From contig CAVVZZ010000001.1 in assembly GCA_963752915.1 (NCBI GenBank), forward strand, positions 1-64,000: a stretch of 64,000 bases of DNA. Reading direction: 5' to 3'. The translations under genes and the position numbers were made by a program. Under the pieces are notes generated by a model. That model was not told where the DNA came from and did no database searches. It was given only the letters and a program-made list of their open reading frames with translations. Below, in pieces: positions 9,307 to 18,752 of this stretch. This DNA comes from DATJPR01 sp963752915 (GTDB lineage: Bacteria > Bacteroidota > Ignavibacteria > UBA10030 > UBA6906). How positions within the stretch are numbered: position 1 is the first letter of the stretch; each line of letters opens with the position of its first letter.

Positions 9307-12183
9307 CTATTTGATGAACAACATTTTCCTGACTTCGGAATACGATCCGGCCGCGAGCCGATAGAAGTAGACCCCGGTTGCCAGTCTGGTGGCGTCGAAG
9401 CTCGCTCGGTATTTGCCAGGTGCCTGCCGCGCATTCACAAGTTCCGCCACCTGCCTTCCGAGAACATCAAACACCACGAGCCGAACTTCAGTTGTCCCTA
9501 GTCCCTGGCCCTTAGTCCCACCTATTGTGTATTCTATGTTCGTGCTCGGATTAAACGGGTTCGGATAATTCTGTTGCAGAGCAAATTCAGATGCAGCAAG
9601 ACTGGCCCTTGGTGCGGCCAAGGTGATCCCTTGAATCAAGAGAGTGTCGTAAATTGAAAGCCCCTTCTTCGTTACAAAGTAAACTGTGTCTCCCGCATGT
9701 GGCAGGGACATCTGCGATGAGACAACCACATCCCATGTCGGCCGTTCCACGCCACAGACATTCTCCAGAAATACTGCTTCGATATAGTTATTGTTTCCAA
9801 CAGCCATTAGTTTCACTTTCTGTTGTGTCTTCATATCGTAGACCTTGAACTGCACGGGCATCGCGGGCAGTCCGAACAGGCCGAACGGCGCGGACGTGTC
9901 CACGATCCCGTCATAGAAGACTATCCGGTAGTCCGAGGGTTGTCGATATCCCTTCGGCGTGAGGTCAGGGCTAGTGACATTGAGCACGCTCGCTGAGAAG
10001 TTGACCTTTGTTGTTGTGTCGGCCCGGGCCCACCTCGTTTTCGCCGAGTCCATGGCAGTAACAAAATCTTTGGCATGAATCGAAAGACCGTCAAACGGCG
10101 CGGTCTCAATGTCCGGAAGAACCGGAGCGTCCTTCACAACCCAGGCGTGCATTGTGCTGTCGCGCACGCTGTAGGTTTTCGGTCCTGCGAACGCTGTGTC
10201 GCAGAACGTGATCACATAGTGATCATTCCGCACCCGGGAACTATCGACAATCGCGACATCAACAGGCACCTGGGCCCCCCCGACGAACCTGAGAAACGAC
10301 GCCGGGACAGGAGGGCGAGGGGTTTCCTTGATGAAGAAGGCGGTGGAATCCGCGAAGAAGCCGCCACTGCCCGAAGCAACGACCTTCAGCTGAAAGCTCG
10401 GAGAATTGGGAAGTTCCTCCAGGACGATAGGGTGGAGTTGAAGTGCAGTGTCGCTGGATATACGATAGCTCTCAAAGGGCACGAACGGTACATTGTTCTT
10501 GATCCGGTAATACAACGTGATGTCCAGAGAGTCCCAGGCTGGTGTCCCGGCGAGCAGAGGGATGTTGTGCACGGACTCGGTTACTTGCGCATTGTAGACG
10601 ATACTGCTGTCAACAATGCGCACGAACGGCGTGTGAGTATTGTGGTTGTTGACAGTGCAAAATTGTTCCGTCTTCTGAAACCCGAAAATCCTTCCCGTAC
10701 TGTCGGCGGCGACAATTCGGAATTGACCAAACGCAGCATCGGGGAGATCCTGCGTGTTGCACATGAGACTCCCCGTGTTCGGCGTGTTCAACGCCATCGG
10801 CAACCAGTGAGTCCCCGCATCGGAGCTGTACCAAATCGATACAGAACTCGCCGGCACGTTTGTCGACCATTCGATCGCTTGCATACCACTCAGGAATCGG
10901 TGATACGGGAAATTGGAGAAGGTGACGGAATTGAAGACCCGGGCCTTGTCGAATCCCGAGTTCCATAGAGCCTTTGCGAGGAGGATCTTCTCTATGATCT
11001 CGTCCTTCTGGTAGCCATAGACAAGCACTGCGGCGACCCGCGTTGTTGTCTTCGCAGCAAGAGGGAAGTAGTTTGAACCATAGAGATAGTCCATGTCGTT
11101 CCCTGTAAGCGCGACGGTATCGTTGACAATATTCGACGGGTTCACAAATCGCCCTGGCCTCAGTCGTCCCCACAGGTCCTCATCATTGCTAAAGGAAATA
11201 TCGCCCGCCGGTGAAAATGCATCGTAGCTCGCAATGTGATCGCCGGATGGCGTTTCCATAAAGGCTTCGCCGAATTTCCCGACCGATCCTTGCCACGCTG
11301 GATTTCGAACGGCATTTTCGGGAACATTCCAACTGAGGATGAAATCGGATGATGCAAAGTACGCGCTGGCATCATTGTTATATTCAAGGTAGTTCTCTAT
11401 GCTTGTTCCCCCGATGTACGTTCCCGTGAGAGTACCGAAGACCACTTTCGGATAGTTGGTCGTCCCCTCGTTTGTGATGTCATAGACCCGGTACAGGATA
11501 TCCTGGAAGCGCGGATCGGCGGATTCAATGTACCGCACACCGACACTGATTCCCTGCCCTGTTCTGGTTATGTCCGTCGAATCCGGATGAAAGACAATCC
11601 CTCGTGCATTATTCGCGGCGACGCTGAACCGCAGATCATTCCGATCGTCCATCCGGAAATATGCCTCATCGTCGCCTGTCGTTGAATCCGGACCTCGCAT
11701 TCCATTCCATCGTCCTGCTCCCCATTCCGGATGGTCGGGCCACAGCACAGGCCACGTCGCAGGAACACTATGAATGGCAGGCGACGACTGTCCATCACGC
11801 GAGTAGCCGGAATCCGGCTCAAACGTCCACGGCGCACCAGTTACCGGATCGACGTCAGCACCAACGGATGGGCGCGAAACGGGACATGTGATCACGGAAT
11901 GCACGAGGTCGGCGACGCCATCGCCGTTGAAATCTTTCATGGGTAACTCAAGACCGAGGAAGACAGACATGTCTCCGATGTAGCCATTGGACGAGAATCG
12001 CCAGGCACCACGGCTGCCCATCGTTGCGGGTTGACCGATCACGCCCCAGTTCCCAAACGTGATCATGACAGAATTCCCCTGCAGGATCCCTGCCTTCTGG
12101 TAGTCGGGACTGCTGAGTTGAGCCAGCGCAGGACTACTGAGGAATAGCCAGACAGCCCAGTTCAAAGCCCAATGTTTTGCCAT
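9307..12183 (-). CDS. Large secreted protein with T9SS type A sorting domain, 958 aa
   Basis: A signal peptide (cleavage near SPALAQ) is followed by about 860 residues that I do not recognise. They include one FG-GAP-like phrase (DFNGDGVADL near residue 85) and a middle part with fibronectin-like beta character, the usual make-up of FCB surface proteins. The C-terminus is the T9SS type A domain: LQQNYPNPFNPST, VVFDVLGRQVAEL, GVYFYRL and a final RKMLFIK. Compared with the shorter domains at 1737 and 12236, this one carries seven extra residues (GTKGQGLG region) encoded by a G-rich repeat. It lies 52 bases downstream of another T9SS protein gene and is probably transcribed with it. Confidence 0.85.
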   Translation of the reverse strand: MAKHWALNWAVWLFLSSPALAQLSSPDYQKAGILQGNSVMITFGNWGVIGQPATMGSRGAWRFSSNGYIGDMSVFLGLELPMKDFNGDGVADLVHSVITCPVSRPSVGADVDPVTGAPWTFEPDSGYSRDGQSSPAIHSVPATWPVLWPDHPEWGAGRWNGMRGPDSTTGDDEAYFRMDDRNDLRFSVAANNARGIVFHPDSTDITRTGQGISVGVRYIESADPRFQDILYRVYDITNEGTTNYPKVVFGTLTGTYIGGTSIENYLEYNNDASAYFASSDFILSWNVPENAVRNPAWQGSVGKFGEAFMETPSGDHIASYDAFSPAGDISFSNDEDLWGRLRPGRFVNPSNIVNDTVALTGNDMDYLYGSNYFPLAAKTTTRVAAVLVYGYQKDEIIEKILLAKALWNSGFDKARVFNSVTFSNFPYHRFLSGMQAIEWSTNVPASSVSIWYSSDAGTHWLPMALNTPNTGSLMCNTQDLPDAAFGQFRIVAADSTGRIFGFQKTEQFCTVNNHNTHTPFVRIVDSSIVYNAQVTESVHNIPLLAGTPAWDSLDITLYYRIKNNVPFVPFESYRISSDTALQLHPIVLEELPNSPSFQLKVVASGSGGFFADSTAFFIKETPRPPVPASFLRFVGGAQVPVDVAIVDSSRVRNDHYVITFCDTAFAGPKTYSVRDSTMHAWVVKDAPVLPDIETAPFDGLSIHAKDFVTAMDSAKTRWARADTTTKVNFSASVLNVTSPDLTPKGYRQPSDYRIVFYDGIVDTSAPFGLFGLPAMPVQFKVYDMKTQQKVKLMAVGNNNYIEAVFLENVCGVERPTWDVVVSSQMSLPHAGDTVYFVTKKGLSIYDTLLIQGITLAAPRASLAASEFALQQNYPNPFNPSTNIEYTIGGTKGQGLGTTEVRLVVFDVLGRQVAELVNARQAPGKYRASFDATRLATGVYFYRLAAGSYSEVRKMLFIK

Positions 12184-12235
12184 GCGAGTATTCTCTTGTT
12201 AATGCAGTCACGCCGGGATATCAGCCCGTCGTCGC

Positions 12236-14410
12236 TCAATGCACCAGGACCATCGCCTTCGTAGCTACATAGGTTCCCGCCCTCAGTCTATAGTAGTAGA
12301 CCCCGCTCGAGAGATTCGGGGATCCGAACCGAAATGAGTGACTCCCGGCAAGATAATGACCATGGGCAAGTATCGCGACAGTTCTCCCAAGAACGTCATA
12401 CACGGACAGATCCACGTCACAGGCGATGGGCAATTGACAGGTGATCATCGTCGTCGGATTGAACGGGTTGGGATAATTCTGCTGAAGAGAATATTCACGT
12501 GCCGCCGGAGAAGAGGGGCGAACACGTGTAGGGGTGATCGACGGGTCTTCATCTTCGACCCAATGAAGAATAGTGCCGTTCTCCCCTGCAATCCAAACCC
12601 CCACAGTGGAGAAGGCGGCTGCGGAGTATAGGTTGCCGGAAGTTCCGCTGGAGGGCGTGCTCCAGGAAATCCCGCCATCGGGTGTCATGAGCAGCGTCCC
12701 CGCATCGCCGACCACAAATCCCGTGTCGCGTCCCGCAAACGCGATGGAGCGAAGCGTCGGGGTGTTGAAATTTAGAATGTACCAGGAATCCCCCCCATCG
12801 CTTGTTCTGACAACGTGTCCGCCGGAGCCGGCAGCAAAACCCTTCAGCGAATCGAGGAACCGCACGCCAAAGTAATCATACGAAACCGTGATCCCCCTGT
12901 TCTCCCATGTTTTTCCTCCGTCTCTCGTTCGGAGGAGTGTATTCGCAACTCCGACCGCAAACCCTTGACGGAGATCCGTCATCTGGATATCGTTCAACTC
13001 CGCCGTCGCAGCATTCACAACCGCGGCCTGCCACGATTCACCGCCGTTCTCCGTCCAAAGAATCCCGCCGTCACTACTCACCAACCATCCATGGTGCTCG
13101 TCAAGGAATTGAATCTGGTGGATTGCCCCGAAGACGCTGACATCGACCGGCCCCCATGACTCCCCGTGATCGGTGGTCTTCAGGAGCATCCCGTAGCCGC
13201 CGCCAAGCCATCCCACGGAGTCGCTTGGAAATGCAACGCTGTACAACGGTGAGCCAATTGGGCCCAAACGCATTTCCCAGTGCTTTCCCCGATCCGTGGA
13301 GCGAAGGATCGCCGATGCCGAGGGAGAGAGGTCTCCGACCGCCCAACCGGTCGAGTCCACGAATGTCATTGCTCGCACCCTCGCTCTTGAGCCGGTGGTT
13401 ACGCAATTCCACGTCTCTCCGTTGTCGACGCTTCGCCATATTGCTCCTCCCGAGCAGAGGACAATCAGCGTGGACCCATCGGATGTAAAGTCATAGATCT
13501 GGCCGCCGGAGGCCGTGAACACTGTCGCCCATGACTTCCCTTGATCCGTGGTCCGCAAGAGGGCCCAGTAGGTATTGATCCAGAATTCTTTGTCATTCAC
13601 GATGGAGGCGGATGACACTGTCACAGCTGTGTCCAGAAGCGCCGTCCAGGTGAAGCCCGAATCTGCAGTGATCGACATGCGCGTACGATTATCTGCGCCA
13701 CACCAGCTGATTCCGTGCGCCAGATCGAAGAACTTCACATCACTTATGCCTCCGTTCGGCATTGTTGGGATCTTTTGCCACGTGACCCCTCCATCATTCG
13801 TCCGCCAGAGCCCATCTGCCACCAAATATCCGTGGAGAGGATCCACGAAGTCCAGGTGCCGTAAGTACCCCATTGATGTGAAATCGGTTGTCCAGTTGTT
13901 CCCTCCGTCGGAGGTACGCATGATCATTGGACGAAGTGAGATAGATATTCCGTTGATAACTGTGCGCTCTGCGAGGAGCATGCCGTGCTGTGAGTCCTGG
14001 AAATATGCATCGTACAACGCCGGTATCATCGGATCGGCAAAGAGGACCTTCCATGTCATGCCACGATCTTCTGACCTGGCAACAGAATTGGACGCACTGA
14101 CAGACCAAAGGGTTCGTCCTTCCGCGAAGACAAGCTTCGTCGGGTAGTCGCGCAGATCGATGATTCTGCTGCTCCATGTCACGCCGGCGTCGGTGGACAT
14201 GGCTACTGTCCCATTGTCTCCTCCGGCGACGAACACGCCCGGTTCGAGGGCGATGGCCCGCGTCAGTATCGATGATGTCGGGATGGGGTTCGCAAAGGTC
14301 CAATGTTGCGCTCTGGAAACACCCGCGCAAAGGATGAGCGTGACGAATGCAAAGCTGATCCGACGAATCGAATCTCGGAATTGACGTGTCGCGTTGATGG
14401 TAGCGTACAT
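12236..14410 (-). CDS. Ycf48/BNR-repeat secreted protein with T9SS sorting domain, 724 aa
   Basis: The ATG at 14410 (GGAAG seven bases upstream) begins a signal peptide ending VSRAQ. The longer frame begins with TTG inside a terminator T-run and is unlikely. The body contains a dozen or more units of the W/G-rich Ycf48/sortilin type (pattern ...RTTDGGKTW...). These build one or two beta-propellers, probably seven-bladed. The end is a T9SS type A domain: LQQNYPNPFNPTT, DVLGRTVAIL, GVYYYRLRAG. Ycf48-like propellers in this phylum are common on the cell surface and have no assigned ligand. The gene is followed closely by the 958-residue T9SS protein. Confidence 0.88.
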   Translation of the reverse strand: MYATINATRQFRDSIRRISFAFVTLILCAGVSRAQHWTFANPIPTSSILTRAIALEPGVFVAGGDNGTVAMSTDAGVTWSSRIIDLRDYPTKLVFAEGRTLWSVSASNSVARSEDRGMTWKVLFADPMIPALYDAYFQDSQHGMLLAERTVINGISISLRPMIMRTSDGGNNWTTDFTSMGYLRHLDFVDPLHGYLVADGLWRTNDGGVTWQKIPTMPNGGISDVKFFDLAHGISWCGADNRTRMSITADSGFTWTALLDTAVTVSSASIVNDKEFWINTYWALLRTTDQGKSWATVFTASGGQIYDFTSDGSTLIVLCSGGAIWRSVDNGETWNCVTTGSRARVRAMTFVDSTGWAVGDLSPSASAILRSTDRGKHWEMRLGPIGSPLYSVAFPSDSVGWLGGGYGMLLKTTDHGESWGPVDVSVFGAIHQIQFLDEHHGWLVSSDGGILWTENGGESWQAAVVNAATAELNDIQMTDLRQGFAVGVANTLLRTRDGGKTWENRGITVSYDYFGVRFLDSLKGFAAGSGGHVVRTSDGGDSWYILNFNTPTLRSIAFAGRDTGFVVGDAGTLLMTPDGGISWSTPSSGTSGNLYSAAAFSTVGVWIAGENGTILHWVEDEDPSITPTRVRPSSPAAREYSLQQNYPNPFNPTTMITCQLPIACDVDLSVYDVLGRTVAILAHGHYLAGSHSFRFGSPNLSSGVYYYRLRAGTYVATKAMVLVH

Positions 14411-14429
14411 AGCGAGCTTCCCAGGAAAC

Positions 14430-14462
14430 AAAAAAGCCCATCCATCGGGTGATGAACGGGCT
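14430..14462 (-). terminator. Strong hairpin plus T-run just upstream of the 724-aa gene
   Basis: On the minus strand, AGCCC-GTTCATC pairs with GATGGAT-GGGCT around an ACCC loop (14462-14435; 12 pairs, two of them G-T) and runs into TTTTTT. It ends only 20 bases before the ATG at 14410. It is either the terminator of the gene at 14639-15127 or an attenuator in the leader of the gene below. Confidence 0.7.
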
Positions 14463-14638
14463 TCATTTCAATGAGCGTGGGGGAGTATGACGGCGAGAAT
14501 GCTCCTTCCCTTCACACCCAGGCAATGGCTCCTGCTGTCTCTTTTGATAATAGTGATTTCATTTTGCCCAGTCAAGCAGGTGCAATATTCGTTGATTATT
14601 CCTGTTTCTTCGGGTGCACAGCTGGCGAAGGTCCCCTT

Positions 14639-15127
14639 TCAGCCCCATCTCACCCAACTTCGCTGCACAGGCGTCAGCGTTTGTATAATGTCCCCTTTTG
14701 ATAGAGGGCGTGGACATTGAACAGCGTTCGTCGCGACTGTACCCATTTCATAAAGTAGTTGCCAAACACGAATGTCGATCACGCCATACCGGGATGGATT
14801 CGTCAGCATAAGGAGTGCGGACGCCATTGGCACGCTGACGCCATGAAGACTTGTCAGGAGAGCAATCTTCTTACCCTCGCTTCGAGTCCTGAAGGCTGCA
14901 CGTGTCACGTTTTGAATCGTCTCGGCCCTGTTGCGTCTGATATGCTTGATCGCTCGAGCGGATTTCCACCGGCATACTTTCACAAGTTCGGGCTTCGTCA
15001 GATAGCCGCGCTTCTTTGCGCTGGACAATTCGTCAATGACGATTAGTGTCGGCGCGTCCTCCTTCGTCGAAAGATGCCTCCCAATGAGTTTCTGCAATCG
15101 CTTGAATGGTAGCTTCTTGAGGGCCAT
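14639..15127 (-). CDS. HhH-type DNA-glycosylase-like hypothetical protein, 162 aa
   Basis: The segment LLTSLHGVSVPMASALLMLTNP followed by YGVIDIRVWQLLYEMG resembles the helix-hairpin-helix plus catalytic-aspartate region of HhH-GPD base-excision glycosylases, where GVG..MASALL is followed by a D in the next helix. The N-terminal 90 residues are basic (KKLPFKRLQK, RRNRAETIQ), consistent with nucleic-acid binding. The protein is shorter than true glycosylases (about 210 residues or more) and its last 25 residues do not look like the family. It may be a truncated or highly diverged member. I infer DNA binding and do not claim an activity. Confidence 0.55.
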   Translation of the reverse strand: MALKKLPFKRLQKLIGRHLSTKEDAPTLIVIDELSSAKKRGYLTKPELVKVCRWKSARAIKHIRRNRAETIQNVTRAAFRTRSEGKKIALLTSLHGVSVPMASALLMLTNPSRYGVIDIRVWQLLYEMGTVATNAVQCPRPLSKGDIIQTLTPVQRSWVRWG

Positions 15128-15242
15128 GGTTGCCGTTCACATGCCTTGCATGTCGAATGCGGTGTGACCGCCACACTCGCCCTTTTGAGGTCGCGCATCG
15201 GGATCGGCCAGCCGAACCGCCGCCACGCTTTCTTCTTGTATC

Positions 15243-16769
15243 CTAGGTCCTATTTTTCACGACCTTTTGACAGGCGCAAGAGTTTCCCTTCGTTTCTTTC
15301 AGAGCTTTCTCCGCAAAACCATTGCTCAATGCGGTCAACTTCTGCAACGCTCTCTCGGGATCCGACGCGTAGAGGCGGAGGATTTCAGGTTCTTTCGTGT
15401 TGACCATCCTCATGACATCTGCCTGAAAGCTCTTCTTCCATTCGTGAAGTGATTCCCGCTCTTTGCTAGTGCAGCTATCCGCTTTGTTGGCGAAGTCGTC
15501 AAAGACCCAGCAGGCGTGACCGGGATACAAATGGATGTAGTCCCGGTTCTTGTTGTTGAAGTTCTCAAGCGCTTCTTGATACGTGGCCTTTTCGTAGTCC
15601 GGCGATATTGTGTCCATGCCGTAATACCACGGAATGAACGGCTGAAGACATGGATAGCGTGGTGCGATCCAGAGGACGTTCCCGATCCCGGGCGGAAGCC
15701 AGCTTCGCAGTTGCGTGATGCAGGCGTAATCATTATAGACGTTGCAGACCGTCATCGTGTCCTTGACGCCCAGTCCGCTTCGACGGTGCGGCGCTCCGCG
15801 GTCGGTCAAGGAACCCTCCGCAAACACCGTCTTCTCGTAATGGTTCGCCAACGCATCGATGAGCATTTGCATGTCGATCTTCGTTCTCGGCTTGATCGAA
15901 AATGGAAAATCGGCATTGTATGCGTACTGTTGTGGCGAAAACTGATTGAGAATCACCCACTTGCGTGCAATGTTCCAGGTCGCGTCGAGACGGTTCGTAT
16001 GACCGTAGATCTTCCGGAAGTTGAATGAGGTATCCCTCTGCGGATCGTACCACCCTTGCTGCGAGGCGTACGCGATGAGGTCGGGCGCTGCGAGGTACTG
16101 CGTCGTGTCTGCAGGATGAAGATCGTCGATCACATAATAGTTCGGAACGATCGCGACTTCATCATCGGGGACGCGGCGTGCGACCCAGTGCTTGCCGTTG
16201 GCGACTTCAAATACCCAGGCCTCCTGGGGATCCGCAATGGAATAGACTCTCCCGGAGCTCGCGTAGCCGTACTTCTCCACGATCTCTCCGGCAATATGCA
16301 CCGCTTCTCGTGCAGTCCGCGACCGTTCGATGACCAGCCGCCGCAGGTTATGATCGATTCTGCCGTTGCCGTTCAGTACTCGCGACTGACTGCTGTTTGA
16401 GGTGATGGCCACACCCCATTCGTTTACGTACTGTTCTTCAGCGTATTTTGACCCGGTGATCCAGAAATACGCGAACGTCTCTCCGACTTCATCGATCGAA
16501 TCGGTCTTCCCCAGGAAGACCTGTTTTTCTCCTGCCGGATGATGTATCCGCGGGACCTTGTGGAGATCGACAAAGTTGTGGTCGTTGAGATCGTCCTCGT
16601 TGTGCGCGACGAAAACCGAGCCGTCTGCAGAAGCCTTCTTGCCGACGAGAATGGTGAAGCAGTTATGGCCGGGCTCACGCTGACAGACGCCAGCGTCAAA
16701 GCTGAGCCCGCTGAGAAGAAACAGGCATAGCAGTCGTTTCATTGAAGTGCCGGTTGAGAGAGGCTTCAT
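15243..16769 (-). CDS. C69-family dipeptidase (Ntn hydrolase), 508 aa
   Basis: After a signal-like N-terminus the mature region begins CFTILVGKKASADGS, with C37 as the expected N-terminal nucleophile of peptidase family C69 (PepD/secernin-like). Further family marks are HNEDD, NEWGVAI, EAWVFEV and YCHAV-like aromatic segments through the middle. Enzymes of this family release dipeptides or act as aminopeptidases after self-cleavage at the cysteine. This one appears exported to the periplasm. Its ATG overlaps the stop of the upstream Ntn hydrolase gene as ATGA (16766-16769), so translation is coupled. An internal ATG at 16742 is a possible alternative start. Confidence 0.85.
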   Translation of the reverse strand: MKPLSTGTSMKRLLCLFLLSGLSFDAGVCQREPGHNCFTILVGKKASADGSVFVAHNEDDLNDHNFVDLHKVPRIHHPAGEKQVFLGKTDSIDEVGETFAYFWITGSKYAEEQYVNEWGVAITSNSSQSRVLNGNGRIDHNLRRLVIERSRTAREAVHIAGEIVEKYGYASSGRVYSIADPQEAWVFEVANGKHWVARRVPDDEVAIVPNYYVIDDLHPADTTQYLAAPDLIAYASQQGWYDPQRDTSFNFRKIYGHTNRLDATWNIARKWVILNQFSPQQYAYNADFPFSIKPRTKIDMQMLIDALANHYEKTVFAEGSLTDRGAPHRRSGLGVKDTMTVCNVYNDYACITQLRSWLPPGIGNVLWIAPRYPCLQPFIPWYYGMDTISPDYEKATYQEALENFNNKNRDYIHLYPGHACWVFDDFANKADSCTSKERESLHEWKKSFQADVMRMVNTKEPEILRLYASDPERALQKLTALSNGFAEKALKETKGNSCACQKVVKNRT

Positions 16770-17956
16770 TTCTCCTGCTCCATCAACGCCTTCAACACCG
16801 CAATCCTTTGCCTTCCGTTGACATTGGCCGGATAGATCGCGACCGAGCTCTCATAGTTCGCCAGTGCCATGGCATACTCCTTGTTCTCCATGTACGCTTC
16901 GCCGAGAAAATCGTACCCGTGCGGCATCGTTGGATACATCTCTTTGAGCAGCGTGAATATCCCTATCGCTTTCCGGATGTCGCCTTCACGCAAGAGCTCG
17001 TAGCCATAGTTCCCCAGAACGTGGATCATGTAGTCGTGCTCCATCAAGTCGCTGATCAGCGCGGTCCTTCGTGCTGAATCCCTCGCCGTGAAGAGGAACG
17101 CCAGAGAGTCGAAACCCGCTTTCAGGTTGAGCATCCCCTTGTAAGCGGGGTTGATGACGTCAGGAAAAAGGTCCGGGATCCGCAGGACCCGATTCCCCTT
17201 TTTCAATTCTTCTCTGATGGAAAAATGTACGACGTGGGCATAGTTGTGAAGATGGAAGAGGTCGATCGTCCCAGCATCCAAATCATAGATGGTCGTGTAC
17301 AGCGTACTCTGCTGGTGGACGGAGTCCATCAGCGTCGTGCAATACTCCGTGGTTGCTTGACAGCGGTTCTTCAGCAGCGACATGGCCTTCAGGTAGCGCT
17401 GACAGGTGATCTCCTTGTCCTCTCGGAGTTCAGACTGACGGAAGTTTGTCTGGACAAAATAACGATTGTTCCCGAGCGTTCTCGAATCGCCGTCAACGAC
17501 AAGATAGTCGCCCGCCCTGTCGACGAAGACCCACACCGCGTGGGACCAGAAATACAGATTATACTTTTCGATCAATGCCTTCACTTGCCCGACCGTCGAG
17601 CATTCCTTCATGATCGTCCTCTTCAGGTCAAGCTCGAACACGGGGGCCTTGCCTGACGTGTCCCGCAGAGGCTTATTAGGCATTCCAAAGGCGTCGAACA
17701 TCAGTCCCGCTTCGTTGACCCCTCCTTCGGGCATCAGGCTGTTGTATCCGACATAGACCGCTCCGAACTGGGCGCCAGTCCCCGGTTCGAACCAGATTCT
17801 CGTGTCGGGGTTGGAGAAGTCCTCATTGTTGCCGACGACGGTTCTTCCCTTGACCGTCATTTTGACGAGAGTGCACGCTGATCCATCGGCGGGTACAAGC
17901 GGCCAGAGACAACCAAGCATGCATATGATGACGAGCGATCGTGAGGCAGGTTTCAT
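16766..17956 (-). CDS. Secreted choloylglycine-hydrolase/acyltransferase-like Ntn hydrolase with C-terminal TPRs, 396 aa
   Basis: I start at the ATG at 17956 (AAAGGGA about nine bases upstream). It gives a signal peptide cut just before C28 in GSACTLVKM, leaving cysteine as the N-terminal nucleophile. The following VVGNNEDF (a GxNxD-type motif), GVNEAGLMFDAFG and YLVVDG segments fit the linear amide C-N hydrolase group (choloylglycine hydrolase, penicillin V acylase, C45). The last 90 residues contain two tetratricopeptide repeats (GDIRKAIGIF..., NKEYAMALANY...), an addition not usual for this enzyme group and probably for protein contact. It is first in an operon with the C69 peptidase. The substrate is unknown. 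Confidence 0.8.
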   Translation of the reverse strand: MKPASRSLVIICMLGCLWPLVPADGSACTLVKMTVKGRTVVGNNEDFSNPDTRIWFEPGTGAQFGAVYVGYNSLMPEGGVNEAGLMFDAFGMPNKPLRDTSGKAPVFELDLKRTIMKECSTVGQVKALIEKYNLYFWSHAVWVFVDRAGDYLVVDGDSRTLGNNRYFVQTNFRQSELREDKEITCQRYLKAMSLLKNRCQATTEYCTTLMDSVHQQSTLYTTIYDLDAGTIDLFHLHNYAHVVHFSIREELKKGNRVLRIPDLFPDVINPAYKGMLNLKAGFDSLAFLFTARDSARRTALISDLMEHDYMIHVLGNYGYELLREGDIRKAIGIFTLLKEMYPTMPHGYDFLGEAYMENKEYAMALANYESSVAIYPANVNGRQRIAVLKALMEQEK

Positions 17957-18140
17957 GATGAATTCCCTTTCGCAGTTCCTGTTCACGACGGGCGCAGTTT
18001 CGTTAGGCATCCGATCGTGTTTCGAGGACCTCTCTCTTTAGACTCCAAAAGGGAATCGGGAGTTGCAGGCGGGGAAATGAACGATTCCACTTGTTGAGGC
18101 AGGCGAAAAAGAAAACACGGTGCGAACTTGTGAACAGCAG

Positions 18141-18169
18141 AATATAGATCGGAGCCAGAGGATAGTCAA
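18141..18169 (-). promoter_or_regulatory. Sigma-70-type promoter for the Ntn hydrolase operon
   Basis: On the minus strand: TTGACT (18169-18164), 17-base spacer, TATATT (18146-18141). Transcription should start near 18134, about 178 bases before the ATG at 17956. Confidence 0.65.
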
Positions 18170-18230
18170 TGATGCGACAGAGAAGAAGGTTCTTTTCTAC
18201 TAATCTCGCAGCTCATCGAATCTTTTTTCT

Positions 18231-18258
18231 TCCTACGTCCTACGTCCTACGTCCTACG
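18231..18258. repeat. TCCTACG heptamer tandem repeat, four units
   Basis: Four exact TCCTACG copies in a row, followed by TCCTCCT. They lie just past the stop of the lipoprotein gene (18282, minus strand). Similar decayed phrases occur at 22996-23020 after atpG and at 38519-38540. Confidence 0.85.
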
Positions 18259-18281
18259 TCCTCCTCGCACCTTCCCCTCCT

Positions 18282-18752
18282 CTACGCCGGCGACTTGAAA
18301 AGCGTGTATCCTGTGACCTGGCTCTGGTACATGTTGTCGTACTGGTCCCACCACGTGAGCACGAGTGTTAACTTCGTCGCCGAGCTTGGGTAGTTGGGCT
18401 GGTTGAGTGAAATGTCCACAGATGTCTCCGTCCACTGACGAGCATCGAGACTGCCAAGATAGACGCTCGTGTTGCCGATTTCGTTCGGACCATCGTCCAC
18501 ATAAATCTCTCCCTGAACATCGTACGCAGTCTCAACGCCATCCGCGTTGCTCGCTCTCAACGAGACCGTCATCGTCCCACCACGGCCGCTCAGGAAGAAG
18601 GCTGATGTCATTGCTACGCTTCCAGAGACACTCGGCGGACCTGGCGGGGGCGGCTCGTAGTAGGAATCATCGTCCCATATCGGATTTTCCAGACACCCCG
18701 AGAGGGTTCCAGCGAGAAGCAGGAGCGGAACGAACAGGTAGGACCGTTTCAT
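18282..18752 (-). CDS. Putative lipoprotein, 156 aa
   Basis: A clear lipoprotein signal is present: positively charged start, hydrophobic core and lipobox LSGC with Cys at residue 20. A Pro-rich linker (PPPPGPP) follows, then about 110 residues of beta character that I do not recognise, with the phrases SGRGGTMTVSLRASN and TKLTLVLTWWDQYDN. GGAGG lies seven bases before the ATG. It is likely exported and membrane-anchored. Its neighbour at 18905 is also a small lipoprotein on the same strand, 150 bases upstream, so the two could be one surface-related unit. Confidence 0.75.
   Translation of the reverse strand: MKRSYLFVPLLLLAGTLSGCLENPIWDDDSYYEPPPPGPPSVSGSVAMTSAFFLSGRGGTMTVSLRASNADGVETAYDVQGEIYVDDGPNEIGNTSVYLGSLDARQWTETSVDISLNQPNYPSSATKLTLVLTWWDQYDNMYQSQVTGYTLFKSPA

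Larger units (their letters stand above)
17957..18281. other. Intergenic region with promoter and heptamer repeat
   Basis: About 325 bases without a gene. It holds a strong minus-strand promoter for the Ntn hydrolase pair (18141-18169), which gives a long leader of about 178 bases, and a TCCTACG tandem repeat near the end of the lipoprotein gene. I see no small coding frame. Confidence 0.6.

Noticed and set aside
14411..14431. Upstream TTG start for the 724-residue protein
   Set aside because: The TTG lies in the T-run of a terminator-like hairpin; the ATG at 14410 has a proper ribosome site and opens the signal peptide.
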